The notes: generated by a model not told the origin, from the sequence alone. A DNA stretch of 52,405 nt from Phycisphaerae bacterium (GCA_016782835.1 JADHXS010000002.1:1-52405), one strand, 5' to 3'; positions 13,695 through 24,550 are shown, numbered from the stretch's first letter. A program made the numbers and translations.

Positions 13695-16600
13695 ATGGGC
13701 ATAGATTTAGGTGAAGTTCGGCCGTATCAACAACACGTTTTCCGGTGGTGTTGGGTTGCAGTGTTTTTATCAGTGTTTTTCGTTTGTTGGAATGCCAATG
13801 CCGATGAGCAGAAGGTCGTTGAGGCGGATGCAGTCCAAGCGGGTGCGGATTCTATTCCGGCGGCGGAGTCAAATAATGAATCGTTGTCTTCGGCAGGGGC
13901 GTTTCTGAGTGAGGCTCAGCAGAATTGGCTTCGTCAGAATATTCCTGTCCGTGTTGGGGTCACCAACATTCCGCCCCAGGTTTTCAGAGATGAACAAACC
14001 GGCCAATTGAGCGGACTCTGCATGGATCATCTGCGACGAATTGAGACGCTTTTAGGTGTGCCGTTTGAGATTGTTTACTACAATACGTGGAATGCCATGA
14101 TGGACGCGACTTTGCTGCAAATTTCACCGGAACAACGTCAAAGACTGGAGGCGAAGTGGGTCTTTCCGAAGATGGAGGCGAAAACGCTGGATTGGCGCAT
14201 TGTGTACGGTGTTCCGATTGGAATCGCCATGCTTCTGGCTTCGGTGTTGTTATGGAATGTCTTATTAAGGCGATCGGTCAAATCTCGGATATTTGAATTA
14301 CAGCAGGAGTTAACGGAACGAAAGAAAGCCGAAGCATCCCTGGTCGAAAGTGAGCGTAAGCTTTCGATGCTCATGGATAATCTGCAGGGGATTGTATTTC
14401 GCCGTTTAAACCGCGCGGACTGGCCGATGGAATTTCTCGGCAAGGGGTGTCTGGAACTGACCGGCTATCCTGTTCAGGAATTTCTTTCACGCCCAATGGC
14501 ATGGAATGATCTGATTATGGCCGAGGACCGAACGCCCGTCTGGGAGAATATTCAAGAGGCCTTGCGGAGTCGACAGACGTATCAGATTGAATATCGTATC
14601 ATCACCCATGACGGACAACTCAAATGGCTCTGGGAAAAGGGCAGTGGTGTGTTCGACGCGAACGGAAATATCGTGGCGTTGGAGGGATTTATTTCAGATA
14701 TTTCTCATAGCAAGAATATCGAGGAAAAACTGTGCCGTCAGGAGACTCAACTGGCGAGTATTTTCAAGGCCTCTCCGGTCGGGATCGGCTTGCTATCCAA
14801 CCGGGTATTTTTGCATGTCAATGACCGGGTTTGTGCCATGACCGGATACACGCAGGAAGAATTGGTCGGCCGGGATGCCCGGATACTTTATCCGAGCCAG
14901 GAAGAGTATGAATATGTGGGCCGGGAAAAATATCGCCAAATCAAAGAAGAGGGTGTCGGTACGGTTGAGACCCGGTGGCGTTGCAAGGACAGCAAAACGA
15001 TAGATGTTTTGCTGAGTTCGGCTGCAATTGATGTGCATAATTTGGGTAAGGGGGTCATCTTTAACGCGCTTGATATTACCGAGGCCAAGACTGCCACACA
15101 GATGGCGATTACTGAGCGGGACAAAGCTCAGCAGTACCTGGACATTGCCGGGGTGATGATGGTGGTGCTGGATGCCGAAGGTCGTATCAAACTGTTAAAT
15201 AAGAGGGGCTGTGAGATTCTGGAATGCACCGAGAGCCATGTCCGGGGCAAAGACTGGTTTTCCGGTTTTCTGCCGGAATCGGCGAGAAAAACTACGCAAA
15301 AAGCATTCTGTGATTTGATTGTCGGACAGGGTGATAACGTTGAATATTTCGAGAATTCCGTGATTACAACGACAGGGAAAGAAAAACTGATTGCCTGGCA
15401 CAATACGGTGATTCGAGACGAGAAAGGCACGATTATCGGAACCTTGAGTTCAGGTTTGGATATTACAAAACAAAAGATTGCCGAACAGGCGCTGGCCGAA
15501 TCCGAACAACGTTTCCGTAATATCATCGAATCATCACCAATAGGTGTGGGTACATACACGCTGGAACCGGACGGACGTTTGATTCTGACCGGAGCCAATG
15601 AGGCCGCCGAAACCATTCTCAAAAGAGATCTTTCCGCTGTGCTGGGAAAAACGATTGAAGAGGCCTTCCCCGAACTGGTCGGAACGGACAGGCCCCGGAT
15701 TTACCGGGAGATTTGCGAACACGGCGGGGCCTATCATTGCAATAACTTTGACTATCCCGAGGAGCATCGGGGGGCAGGTGGATATCATGAAATTCATGTC
15801 TTCCAGACCTCTCCGGGTAAAATTGCCGTAATGTTTATGGATATGACCAATCGTATTCGGACGCAACATCAACTGGAGTTAACCCAGTTTGCGGTGGACC
15901 ATGCGGGCGAGGCGGTCTTTTGGCTGGGTCTGGATGCAAAATTTAAATATGTTAATGAAACCGCATGTCGGGTATTGAAATACAGCCGGGAAGAATTATT
16001 AACCATGTCGGTCCAGGATATCGATCCGGACTTTCCAGCCGATATCTGGCCGCGGCATTGGCAGGAGGTCAAAGAAAAGAAAACGGTGCGTTTTGAATCG
16101 CATCACAAAACCAAGGACGGCCATATATTTCCTGTGGAGATAACCGCTAACTTCCTTGAATATGAAGGCAGAGAGTATATGTGGTCCTTTGTTTGTGACA
16201 TCAGCGAACGGAAGGCTGCCGAAACAGCCCAGCAAAAGCTGATGAGCGAGCTTCAGTCCAAAAACGAGGAACTGGAAAGCATTGTTTTTATTGCCTCCCA
16301 TGATCTTCGCAGTCCGCTGGTGAATATCCGCGGATTTACCGGCGAGCTGGAAAAGAGCCTGGCCCAGCTTCAAAACCTGCTTGCAAACGAGAAACTCGGT
16401 GAATCGGCCCGGCAACAACTGGAATACATATTCGGCAACGATATACCCGAATCCATCGGTTTTATTAATGCCGGAAATCGCAAAATGGATATGCTGCTCA
16501 ACGGGTTGCTTAGATTGAGTCGCGTTGGGACATCCCATGTTTATCCAACCGTTCTGGACATGAATCAATTGCTCGAAGGGATTATCAATAGTTTCCGTTT

Positions 16601-16997
16601 CAGAATACGACAAACGGATATTGAAATTACTATTGATGCAGAGATTCCGGCCTGCCTGGGCGATGCTGTTTTAATTAACCAGGTTTTTAATAATTTGGTC
16701 GATAATGCGATTAAATACCGCTCGCCGGACCGGCCCGCAAACATTCATATCAGCGCTGAGGCAAAAGACCGTACGGTGGTTTACTGTGTCAAAGATAACG
16801 GTATCGGCATTGCGCCTGAACACATTGACAAAATCTTCGAAATATTTCATCGTCTTAATCCTGACAGCAGCCAGACAGGGGAAGGACTGGGACTTACCAT
16901 TGTTCGACGGTTGTTAATACGTCAGGACGGACGGGTCTGGATTGACTCAAAGCCCGGCGTAGGCACTTTGGTCTATGTCGAGCTTCCCAAAGCTTAA
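13695..16997 (+). CDS. Membrane-bound five-PAS sensor histidine kinase with collapsed periplasmic domain
   Basis: 1100 residues. Order: signal/TM1 (~17-36); a periplasmic remnant (~75-160); TM2 (~168-190); a short coiled coil; five PAS domains (~216-340, 345-470, 475-590, 600-720, 725-840); a dimerisation helix with the phospho-accepting His869 in SHDLRSPL; and a HATPase domain with N box NLVDNAIKY, G1 DNGIGIAP and G2 GEGLGLTIV. The periplasmic part has only the first strand of a SBP_bac_3 domain (IPVRVGVTNIPPQVF) joined directly to its last helix (ISPEQRQRLEAKW), so most of the ligand-binding fold is missing. There is no receiver domain and no adjacent regulator. Confidence 0.93.
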   Translation: MGIDLGEVRPYQQHVFRWCWVAVFLSVFFVCWNANADEQKVVEADAVQAGADSIPAAESNNESLSSAGAFLSEAQQNWLRQNIPVRVGVTNIPPQVFRDEQTGQLSGLCMDHLRRIETLLGVPFEIVYYNTWNAMMDATLLQISPEQRQRLEAKWVFPKMEAKTLDWRIVYGVPIGIAMLLASVLLWNVLLRRSVKSRIFELQQELTERKKAEASLVESERKLSMLMDNLQGIVFRRLNRADWPMEFLGKGCLELTGYPVQEFLSRPMAWNDLIMAEDRTPVWENIQEALRSRQTYQIEYRIITHDGQLKWLWEKGSGVFDANGNIVALEGFISDISHSKNIEEKLCRQETQLASIFKASPVGIGLLSNRVFLHVNDRVCAMTGYTQEELVGRDARILYPSQEEYEYVGREKYRQIKEEGVGTVETRWRCKDSKTIDVLLSSAAIDVHNLGKGVIFNALDITEAKTATQMAITERDKAQQYLDIAGVMMVVLDAEGRIKLLNKRGCEILECTESHVRGKDWFSGFLPESARKTTQKAFCDLIVGQGDNVEYFENSVITTTGKEKLIAWHNTVIRDEKGTIIGTLSSGLDITKQKIAEQALAESEQRFRNIIESSPIGVGTYTLEPDGRLILTGANEAAETILKRDLSAVLGKTIEEAFPELVGTDRPRIYREICEHGGAYHCNNFDYPEEHRGAGGYHEIHVFQTSPGKIAVMFMDMTNRIRTQHQLELTQFAVDHAGEAVFWLGLDAKFKYVNETACRVLKYSREELLTMSVQDIDPDFPADIWPRHWQEVKEKKTVRFESHHKTKDGHIFPVEITANFLEYEGREYMWSFVCDISERKAAETAQQKLMSELQSKNEELESIVFIASHDLRSPLVNIRGFTGELEKSLAQLQNLLANEKLGESARQQLEYIFGNDIPESIGFINAGNRKMDMLLNGLLRLSRVGTSHVYPTVLDMNQLLEGIINSFRFRIRQTDIEITIDAEIPACLGDAVLINQVFNNLVDNAIKYRSPDRPANIHISAEAKDRTVVYCVKDNGIGIAPEHIDKIFEIFHRLNPDSSQTGEGLGLTIVRRLLIRQDGRVWIDSKPGVGTLVYVELPKA

Positions 16998-17233
16998 CGA
17001 TAAGCGGGGGCTCCGTTTATTTTCTGAGAGGCGTGTTTTTTGTAATAAAAAGTAAAAGAAATTTGTCTGTATTTGACGAAAACAGCGATAGCGTCTCATT
17101 TTCAGCAAGTGAAAAAATCAGACAGTCGTAGCCCGATAATATCGCATATTTCACGAAAAACAGGGATGCTCGTAGTAACACGGTATGGATGGAAATGGGA
17201 GAGGGTCATCTTCAGAAAACAGGGAGTATGGCA

Positions 17234-17563
17234 ATGGCACACAGAAACATCATCACACTTAGTGCGGCGGTTCTGGTTGCGCTGATGGTTTCCGGCTGTC
17301 TGGACAGCAGCCGAGAGCAATCGACTCAACTGCGATGGCAGCGAACGATGGACCAGGCCCGCCTTCAGGCGGCTCAACAAGGGCTACAAGAGGGGCGGCT
17401 GGTCTATGCCCAACGCATTCTCAAGGAATGTGATCAGTGCTCCGATCCGAAATCCCCGCTTGCCGAACAGATGGAGCAGATTCTGGCGAAGATTCAAAGC
17501 GAACATAACCATTACGCCAAAGCGGGCCAAGAGATTGCCGGCATCGAAGACATGACCTACTAA
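17234..17563 (+). CDS. Small lipoprotein
   Basis: 109 residues from the second of two close ATGs (17234), which has GGGAG at 7-bp spacing; the first, at 17228, is too near. A signal ends in the lipobox LMVSGC (Cys23), followed by a polar, strongly helical domain (QGLQEGRLVYAQRILKECD) with the feel of a TPR-like or coiled-coil repeat. It probably sits on the membrane facing the periplasm. The family is not recognised; the gene stands alone between the kinase and obg. Confidence 0.7.
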   Translation: MAHRNIITLSAAVLVALMVSGCLDSSREQSTQLRWQRTMDQARLQAAQQGLQEGRLVYAQRILKECDQCSDPKSPLAEQMEQILAKIQSEHNHYAKAGQEIAGIEDMTY

Positions 17564-17719
17564 GTCTGTCATTATTACCGTTTTGCCACCCAGCAATAGC
17601 CATCGAGTCGGTCAGTATAGATCGATGCACTTCTTCAGCATCATATTGGACTAAAAGTGATTTAAAAGTCTATTTTAATCTCGTTTTTTACCAATCCAGT
17701 GGTATTCGGACATTTGAAA

Positions 17720-17728
17720 TGGTATAAT
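17720..17728 (+). promoter_or_regulatory. Extended -10 promoter of obg
   Basis: TGGTATAAT: a perfect TATAAT preceded by the TGN extension, with no good -35. The expected transcription start is near 17735, giving a leader of about 48 nt before the obg ATG. Confidence 0.6.
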
Positions 17729-17773
17729 CTTCCGTTTGTATGTTTGCGCCGAAGTGGGTATGGTATTGCGTGA

Positions 17774-19616
<1,843 letters not shown>

Positions 19617-19649
19617 ATCAACGTGAATTTCATCTATTTACGAATTGTC

Positions 19650-19991
19650 TTAATGCCCAAGGTAAATCTCTGGGTCTTCGCTGTTGATTATTAAATGTTG
19701 AAAACAATCAGGACAGACCCACCCACATTCTAAATGATATGCTTCATGGAAATGTTCATGGTTCTCATTGTCACAAAAAGTGGCCCAGCAAAATCGACAA
19801 TGGTCATGATCCCAACCATCCTCTACAATATGAAACTGTTCAGAATCAAAGTCTTGTCCGGAATAAGGCGTGGCGTATTTACCGGACTTATCAAACAAAG
19901 CGGGTTGAGATATCCACTTTTTTAATGCCCATTTATGAGATTGTGCTTCTTTGATGTCATCTCTCATATCTTCGTAATATTGATCCACCAT
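19650..19991 (-). CDS. Conserved small protein with a putative zinc site
   Basis: 113 residues; ATG at 19991 with GGAG 11 bp upstream. The middle reads GWDHDHCRFCWATF and then GWVCPDCFQHLI, two CxxC pairs plus His residues that could hold one zinc. I have seen the words 'W.HDHC.FC...F' and 'W.C..CF..F' in small uncharacterised proteins of several phyla. The N-terminus (MVDQYYEDMRDDIKEAQSHK) is helical and acidic. It is encoded alone, opposite to coaX and mnmE. Function unknown. Confidence 0.7.
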   Translation of the reverse strand: MVDQYYEDMRDDIKEAQSHKWALKKWISQPALFDKSGKYATPYSGQDFDSEQFHIVEDGWDHDHCRFCWATFCDNENHEHFHEAYHLECGWVCPDCFQHLIINSEDPEIYLGH

Positions 19992-20079
19992 GCTTACTAT
20001 TACTCCAAAAAATTGTTTTCTTTAGATAGATTATCTATTAAAATATGTGCTAATCAATCATTAAATTGGAAATCAAAAA

Positions 20080-21264
20080 TTGGAAATCAAAAATACTCAG
20101 GTTTGTGTATTGACGGCACGGGGGATGGCGGCGATTGCATCGGTGGCATTGGCTGGTGATGATGCGCAGACGATTTTAGAGAAGGTGTTTCGAAGCAGCA
20201 ACCCCCTCCCCCCTTCGGGGTACTGGCCCTTGGCAGGGGGAGAGCGAATTATTTTACATGGTTCGATTGTTGATGGCAATACGATTATCGATGAGGTTGT
20301 TGTGGGCTGTGAGGACGATCAATTTGTCATTCACTGTCACGGTAATCCGCTGTTGGTTGAGCAAATCGTCAAGTTGTGTCAAGCGAATGGTGCAACACTG
20401 GTGGGGACCGAATCGTTCATGTCCGGGACGTATCAATCACAGTCAGCCGACATGATCGAAGCTGAGGCAAAACAGGCGATGCAGACATGCGCGACGCTGT
20501 CCGGTGTAAAGATCATTGCCAACCAGCTTACATACGGGCTATTGCCGTTGGCGCAAACCTGGCTTGAAACAGTTGATACGATGTCTGTGCAGGAACTTTG
20601 GGCTCAATGCCATCATGTGCTTCGCAAAACCAGCCGGGCCAAATATTTAATCAATCGCTGCAGGATTGTCATCATTGGTCCGCCGAACTCCGGCAAAAGT
20701 ACGCTGCTGAATCAGTTGGCGGGAAAAGATGAAGTGATTGTCTCTGACACGGCCGGCACCACACGCGACTGGATCCAAATCACCTGTCATATCGGGCCGC
20801 TGCTGGCGGATATTTATGACACCGCAGGTCTGGATGCGATGCTGATGCAACAGCATGAAATTGACAGTGAGGCTCAACAGGCGACGATGCAACTTATCCG
20901 TTCGGCCGATATGAATATTTTTGTCTATGATATTACCAGGGAACACCAAGCCCAGTCTTTGCTGTTTTCGCTGGGGAGTTTAAAAACTGTTATCGTTGCG
21001 AATAAATGTGACCTTCTGACGCCCCGGCAAAGAGAAAACATCTACAGTAAATATGTTCGGCTTTGTGCCAAAACCGGTGACGGAATCGACCGATTAACGC
21101 AAACCCTTCTGGTGGCAATGAAGGTTGCCGACTTTAACCCCCAAACCCCGGTGTGTTTTACCGACCGCCAACTATTACTCCTCCGCCAAATCCTGCACAC
21201 CAAAGACAAACCCACGGCAAAAAAACACATCGAAACATTGTTATTCGGCGATAATCCGGTATAA
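20080..21264 (+). CDS. MnmE/TrmE-like GTPase lacking the catalytic C-terminal Cys
   Basis: 394 residues from a TTG at 20080; the start is uncertain because a short tandem repeat (AAATTGGAAATCAA, twice) covers it. The N-domain is a divergent TrmE_N (FVIHCHGNPLLVEQIVKL in place of HGG...). A helical domain follows, then a G domain with GPPNSGKS (from residue 200), DTAGTTRDW, DTAGL and NKCD. MnmE makes the cmnm5 group on tRNA U34 together with MnmG and needs a C-terminal CxGK; here the chain ends LLFGDNPV with no Cys. The conserved GEFT..AF.NGK.DL.QAEA block is also degraded. It may be a non-catalytic paralogue. No MnmG is nearby. Confidence 0.75.
   Translation: MEIKNTQVCVLTARGMAAIASVALAGDDAQTILEKVFRSSNPLPPSGYWPLAGGERIILHGSIVDGNTIIDEVVVGCEDDQFVIHCHGNPLLVEQIVKLCQANGATLVGTESFMSGTYQSQSADMIEAEAKQAMQTCATLSGVKIIANQLTYGLLPLAQTWLETVDTMSVQELWAQCHHVLRKTSRAKYLINRCRIVIIGPPNSGKSTLLNQLAGKDEVIVSDTAGTTRDWIQITCHIGPLLADIYDTAGLDAMLMQQHEIDSEAQQATMQLIRSADMNIFVYDITREHQAQSLLFSLGSLKTVIVANKCDLLTPRQRENIYSKYVRLCAKTGDGIDRLTQTLLVAMKVADFNPQTPVCFTDRQLLLLRQILHTKDKPTAKKHIETLLFGDNPV
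20202..20241. repeat. GC-rich palindromic insertion inside the MnmE-like gene
   Basis: Outer arms CCCCCT and AGGGGG enclose an inner hairpin CCCC-TTCG-GGGG. The sequence is far more GC-rich than its surroundings. It adds about 15 residues (NPLPPSGYWPLAGGE) between two normal parts of the N-domain and keeps the frame. This looks like a mobile palindromic element that landed in a coding region. Confidence 0.6.
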
Positions 21265-21277
21265 TCTCAGAAACTGA

Positions 21278-21667
21278 AAAAGACCGGGTATCGACCACCA
21301 CGAACCGTTGTTTCGCTATATCTGGGGAATTGTAAAAAACAAACAATCCGTTTTGCATCAAATCAACGGCTTTACCGACCATCTCCATATTTTAACCAGT
21401 TTGCATCCAAGTATTGCGCTGGCTGATTTTGTCAAGGATATCAAGCTGGCCTGTACCCAGTGGATACGCAAAGAAAATCTCTTTCCGGATTTCATCGGCT
21501 GGCAGGAAGGGTATGGGGCGTTTACTGATTCGTTGCAGGAAAAGCCGCGGTTGGTTGAATATATACGGACACAAAAGGAACATCACCGCCGGACGACTTT
21601 TCAAGAAGAATACATGGCCCTGCTTCGCAAAGCTGGCGTTTCGTTCGATGAAGCCCATTTAACATGA
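21278..21667 (+). pseudogene. REP-associated tyrosine transposase (RAYT), N-terminally truncated
   Basis: About 130 codons are open after a stop at 21275. The frame has the HUH motif (GFTDHLHILTSL) and the end WQEGYGAFTDS...VEYIRTQKEHHRRTTF, close to the intact RAYT at 50680-51114. It lacks the first ~20 residues, including the strand matching NYHIVFSTK, and has no ATG or ribosome site. Y1 transposases need the whole fold, so this copy should be inactive. It starts right after the MnmE-like gene and is followed by a cluster of REP hairpins. Confidence 0.75.
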
Positions 21668-21679
21668 ACGGTGTCATTC

Positions 21680-21844
21680 AACCCCTTCAGGGTTGATGGG
21701 GGAAAGAGGTGTGGAGGTGCTTGCGATCTTTTTCCCCGGGTTCCCGTTGGTCACCCGGGGCTACCATTGTTTAAGCCCTGCGGGCTTAGGTGAAAATGAC
21801 TTATAGCATTTACCGGGGGTTATGATTGTTCAGGCCCTATGGGC
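21680..21844. repeat. REP hairpin cluster next to the decayed RAYT
   Basis: Four hairpins in 165 bp: AACCC/GGGTT (21680-21694); CCCCGGGT/ACCCGGGG with an 11-nt loop (21734-21760); TAAGCCC/GGGCTTA (21772-21788); and GCCC/GGGC (21834-21844). They fill the space between the transposase fragment and the mutS promoter. Confidence 0.7.
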
Positions 21845-21855
21845 TTATTTCTATC

Positions 21856-21883
21856 TTGAGAATTCCGGTAAGTTCTGTATAAT
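21856..21883 (+). promoter_or_regulatory. mutS promoter, giving a near-leaderless transcript
   Basis: TTGAGA (21856-21861), 16 bp, then a perfect TATAAT (21878-21883). The predicted start at about 21890 lies 2 nt before the mutS ATG (21892), and no ribosome site precedes that ATG. Confidence 0.65.
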
Positions 21884-21891
21884 CTTCCCCT

Positions 21892-24513
21892 ATGGCGAAA
21901 GCGGCTGAAAACCTGACGCCGGCGATGAAACAGTTTCACCATTTCAAGGCCAAATATCCGGATGCGGTGCTGTTTTTTCGTATGGGCGATTTTTACGAGA
22001 CGTTCCATGAGGATGCGCATATTGTCTCGCGTGTGTTGGGACTGGTGCTGACCAGCCGGGGCAAGAGCGCCGGCAATCCTATCCCATTAGCGGGTCTGCC
22101 ATATCATGCGGTGGATGGCTATCTAAAGAAAATGCTTCAGGCCGGCTACAAGGTGGCGGTCTGCGAACAGGTCGAAGACCCCAAGAAGGCCAAAGGCGTT
22201 GTCAAGCGGGATGTGGTGCGGGTCGTTACGCCGGGAACACTGACCGATGACATGCTGCTGGATGCCAAAGAGGACAACTTCCTGTGTGCGGTCAGCCTTG
22301 GCCGCAAAGAAGCGGCGCTGTCGTGGGTGGATATTTCGACGGGGCATTTTTTCGTGCAGCAGGTCGGCGAAAAGCAGATACTCGACGAGTTGCTTCGGCT
22401 TGGTGCACGCGAAGTGCTGCTGGCCGAATGCCGCGGCCAGTTGTTCGAGGCCGAACAGAAAAAACTCGTCAAACAAATCCGACAGCTCACCGGCGCCGTC
22501 ATTACCGAGCGGCCCGGCTGGTATTTCGACCCCTTCAGCACAAAAGAAAAACTCCTCAAGCATTTTCAGACCGGCACGCTGGAAGGCTTTGGCATTGCCG
22601 ATGACTTTGAGGGCATTCGCGCCGCCGGGGCGATTCTGGAATATTTAGACGAAACACAGAAGACGGCGCTGAATCATATCACCTCACTTCGCCTGATCAA
22701 GCCGACGAAATATTTGCAGGTAGACCCGGTGTCGCTACGGTCGCTGGAGGTCTTGCGGACGATACGCGGCGAGTCGACTAAGGGTACATTGCTGGAGTGC
22801 ATCGACCAGACAACGACTGGGATGGGTTCTCGCATGCTGCGGGCGTGGGTGTGTATGCCGCTGCGAGAAGTTGCCGCTATCAAGAGCCGGCAGGATGCGA
22901 TTGAAGAATTAGTTTGCAATGACGCATTGTGTGCGGACATTCGAAAACAGTTCAAGCATATCGCTGACCTGGAACGTATCGTTGCTCGCATCAGCACGTG
23001 GCGCAGTTCGCCGAAGGATCTGGTGGCGCTGGGGACAACCCTGCGGACGATTCCGCAGGTGCGCAGCCTGCTGGCCGATTGCGCGTCGCCGATGCTGAAG
23101 GATTTACACAGCCGATGCGACAGCATGGATGAACTGGCGGATTTATTGGAACAGGCGATTGAGCCGGAACCGCCGTCGCATTTACGGGATGGCGGCGTCA
23201 TTCGCGGCGGTTTCAATGAACCACTTGACAAGCTGCGGTCGATTGCTAAAGACGGCAAGACATGGCTGGCCGAATATCAACAACGTGAAATTGAGCGCAC
23301 CGGCATTGAGCGGCTCAAGATTGGCTTCAACAAGGTCTTCGGTTATTACATCGAACTCAGTCATGCCGCCGCTGATAAGGCTAACATTCCGGCTGATTAC
23401 GTTCGCAAGCAAACCATCAAAAACGCCGAGCGGTATATCACTGATAAGTTGAAAAAATATGAAGAGGAAGTTCTCGGTGCCCGTGAAAAGGCGCTCGAAT
23501 TAGAGTATCAGCTTTTTGAGCAGGTACGCGAAGAGACGACGAAATACATCCGCCGCCTGCAGGAATTGGCGATGGCGTTAGCGATGTGTGATTGTCTTTC
23601 GGCTTTGGCGTATTTGGCGCGTCAATATCATTACGTTCGCCCGAAAATCACAAACGGCAAAGAATTAGTCATCATTGAAGGCAAACACCCGGTTTTGGCG
23701 CAGACGCTGGGGGCCGAATTTGTGCCCAACGATGTGAACTTGAGCGACGACGGCAAAGATTTAGCCATCATCACCGGGCCGAACATGGCGGGCAAGAGTA
23801 CCTATATCCGCCAGGTCGCGCTGTTGGTCCTGCTGGCGCAGACCGGCTCGTTCATCCCCGCCAAAAAAGCGCAGATCGGTATCGCCGACCGCATCTTTAC
23901 GCGGGTGGGCGCTTCCGATGAACTCATCCGCGGGCAAAGTACATTCATGGTCGAAATGACCGAAACGGCGAACATTATCAACAACGCCACCGACCGCTCG
24001 CTGGTCATTCTCGATGAAGTGGGGCGGGGTACCAGTACCTACGACGGCCTGTCGCTGGCGTGGGCGATTACCGAACATCTGGCTAATGCGGTTAAATGCC
24101 GCACGCTGTTTGCGACGCACTATCACGAACTGACCGAGTTGGGGCAGCTGCTGGTCAATGTTAAAAATTTGAATGTCGCCGTGCGCGAGTGGGCTGGCGA
24201 CGTGGTCTTTCTGCACAAAATCATCGCAGGCGGCACGGATAAAAGTTATGGTATCCACGTTGCCAAGTTAGCGGGCATTCCGAAAACGATCCTGACCCGC
24301 AGCGGGGAAATCCTCAAAGACCTCGAAAACACCTTCGCCAAAGAAGCCTCGGGCGAGCACCTGTCCAAACACAAAACCGCCGACGAACAAATGCTGTTCG
24401 TGCAAAAACACAAATCCGTCCTCGACAAACTCAAAGACCTCGACGTCAACACCCTGACCCCCATCGAAGCGATTAACCTCCTGGCCGAAATCCAGCAGGA
24501 AATGGAAGGGTAA
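21892..24513 (+). CDS. mutS: DNA mismatch repair protein MutS
   Basis: 873 residues, full family length. Domain I carries the mismatch-reading motif F34-Y-E36 in MGDFYETF. The connector, lever and clamp follow (KVFGYYIELSHAAADK). The ABC-type ATPase has Walker A TGPNMAGKST at about residue 628, Walker B SLVILDEVGRGTSTYDG and the dimer-contact TLFATHYHEL. MutS finds mispaired bases and recruits MutL; no mutL is in the window. The C-terminal ~70 residues are Lys-rich with the usual tetramer helix. The gene is preceded by a strong promoter and apparently lacks a leader. Confidence 0.97.
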   Translation: MAKAAENLTPAMKQFHHFKAKYPDAVLFFRMGDFYETFHEDAHIVSRVLGLVLTSRGKSAGNPIPLAGLPYHAVDGYLKKMLQAGYKVAVCEQVEDPKKAKGVVKRDVVRVVTPGTLTDDMLLDAKEDNFLCAVSLGRKEAALSWVDISTGHFFVQQVGEKQILDELLRLGAREVLLAECRGQLFEAEQKKLVKQIRQLTGAVITERPGWYFDPFSTKEKLLKHFQTGTLEGFGIADDFEGIRAAGAILEYLDETQKTALNHITSLRLIKPTKYLQVDPVSLRSLEVLRTIRGESTKGTLLECIDQTTTGMGSRMLRAWVCMPLREVAAIKSRQDAIEELVCNDALCADIRKQFKHIADLERIVARISTWRSSPKDLVALGTTLRTIPQVRSLLADCASPMLKDLHSRCDSMDELADLLEQAIEPEPPSHLRDGGVIRGGFNEPLDKLRSIAKDGKTWLAEYQQREIERTGIERLKIGFNKVFGYYIELSHAAADKANIPADYVRKQTIKNAERYITDKLKKYEEEVLGAREKALELEYQLFEQVREETTKYIRRLQELAMALAMCDCLSALAYLARQYHYVRPKITNGKELVIIEGKHPVLAQTLGAEFVPNDVNLSDDGKDLAIITGPNMAGKSTYIRQVALLVLLAQTGSFIPAKKAQIGIADRIFTRVGASDELIRGQSTFMVEMTETANIINNATDRSLVILDEVGRGTSTYDGLSLAWAITEHLANAVKCRTLFATHYHELTELGQLLVNVKNLNVAVREWAGDVVFLHKIIAGGTDKSYGIHVAKLAGIPKTILTRSGEILKDLENTFAKEASGEHLSKHKTADEQMLFVQKHKSVLDKLKDLDVNTLTPIEAINLLAEIQQEMEG

Positions 24514-24522
24514 AATCGGCGC

Positions 24523-24550
24523 TTGTAAAATAGCGAAAATAGGGTATAAT
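24523..24550 (+). promoter_or_regulatory. Promoter of the mntA-hepT pair, predicting a leaderless mRNA
   Basis: TTGTAA (24523-24528), 16 bp, then TATAAT (24545-24550). Counting 7 bp from the last T places the transcription start on the A of the mntA ATG at 24557. No Shine-Dalgarno sequence is present. Confidence 0.65.
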
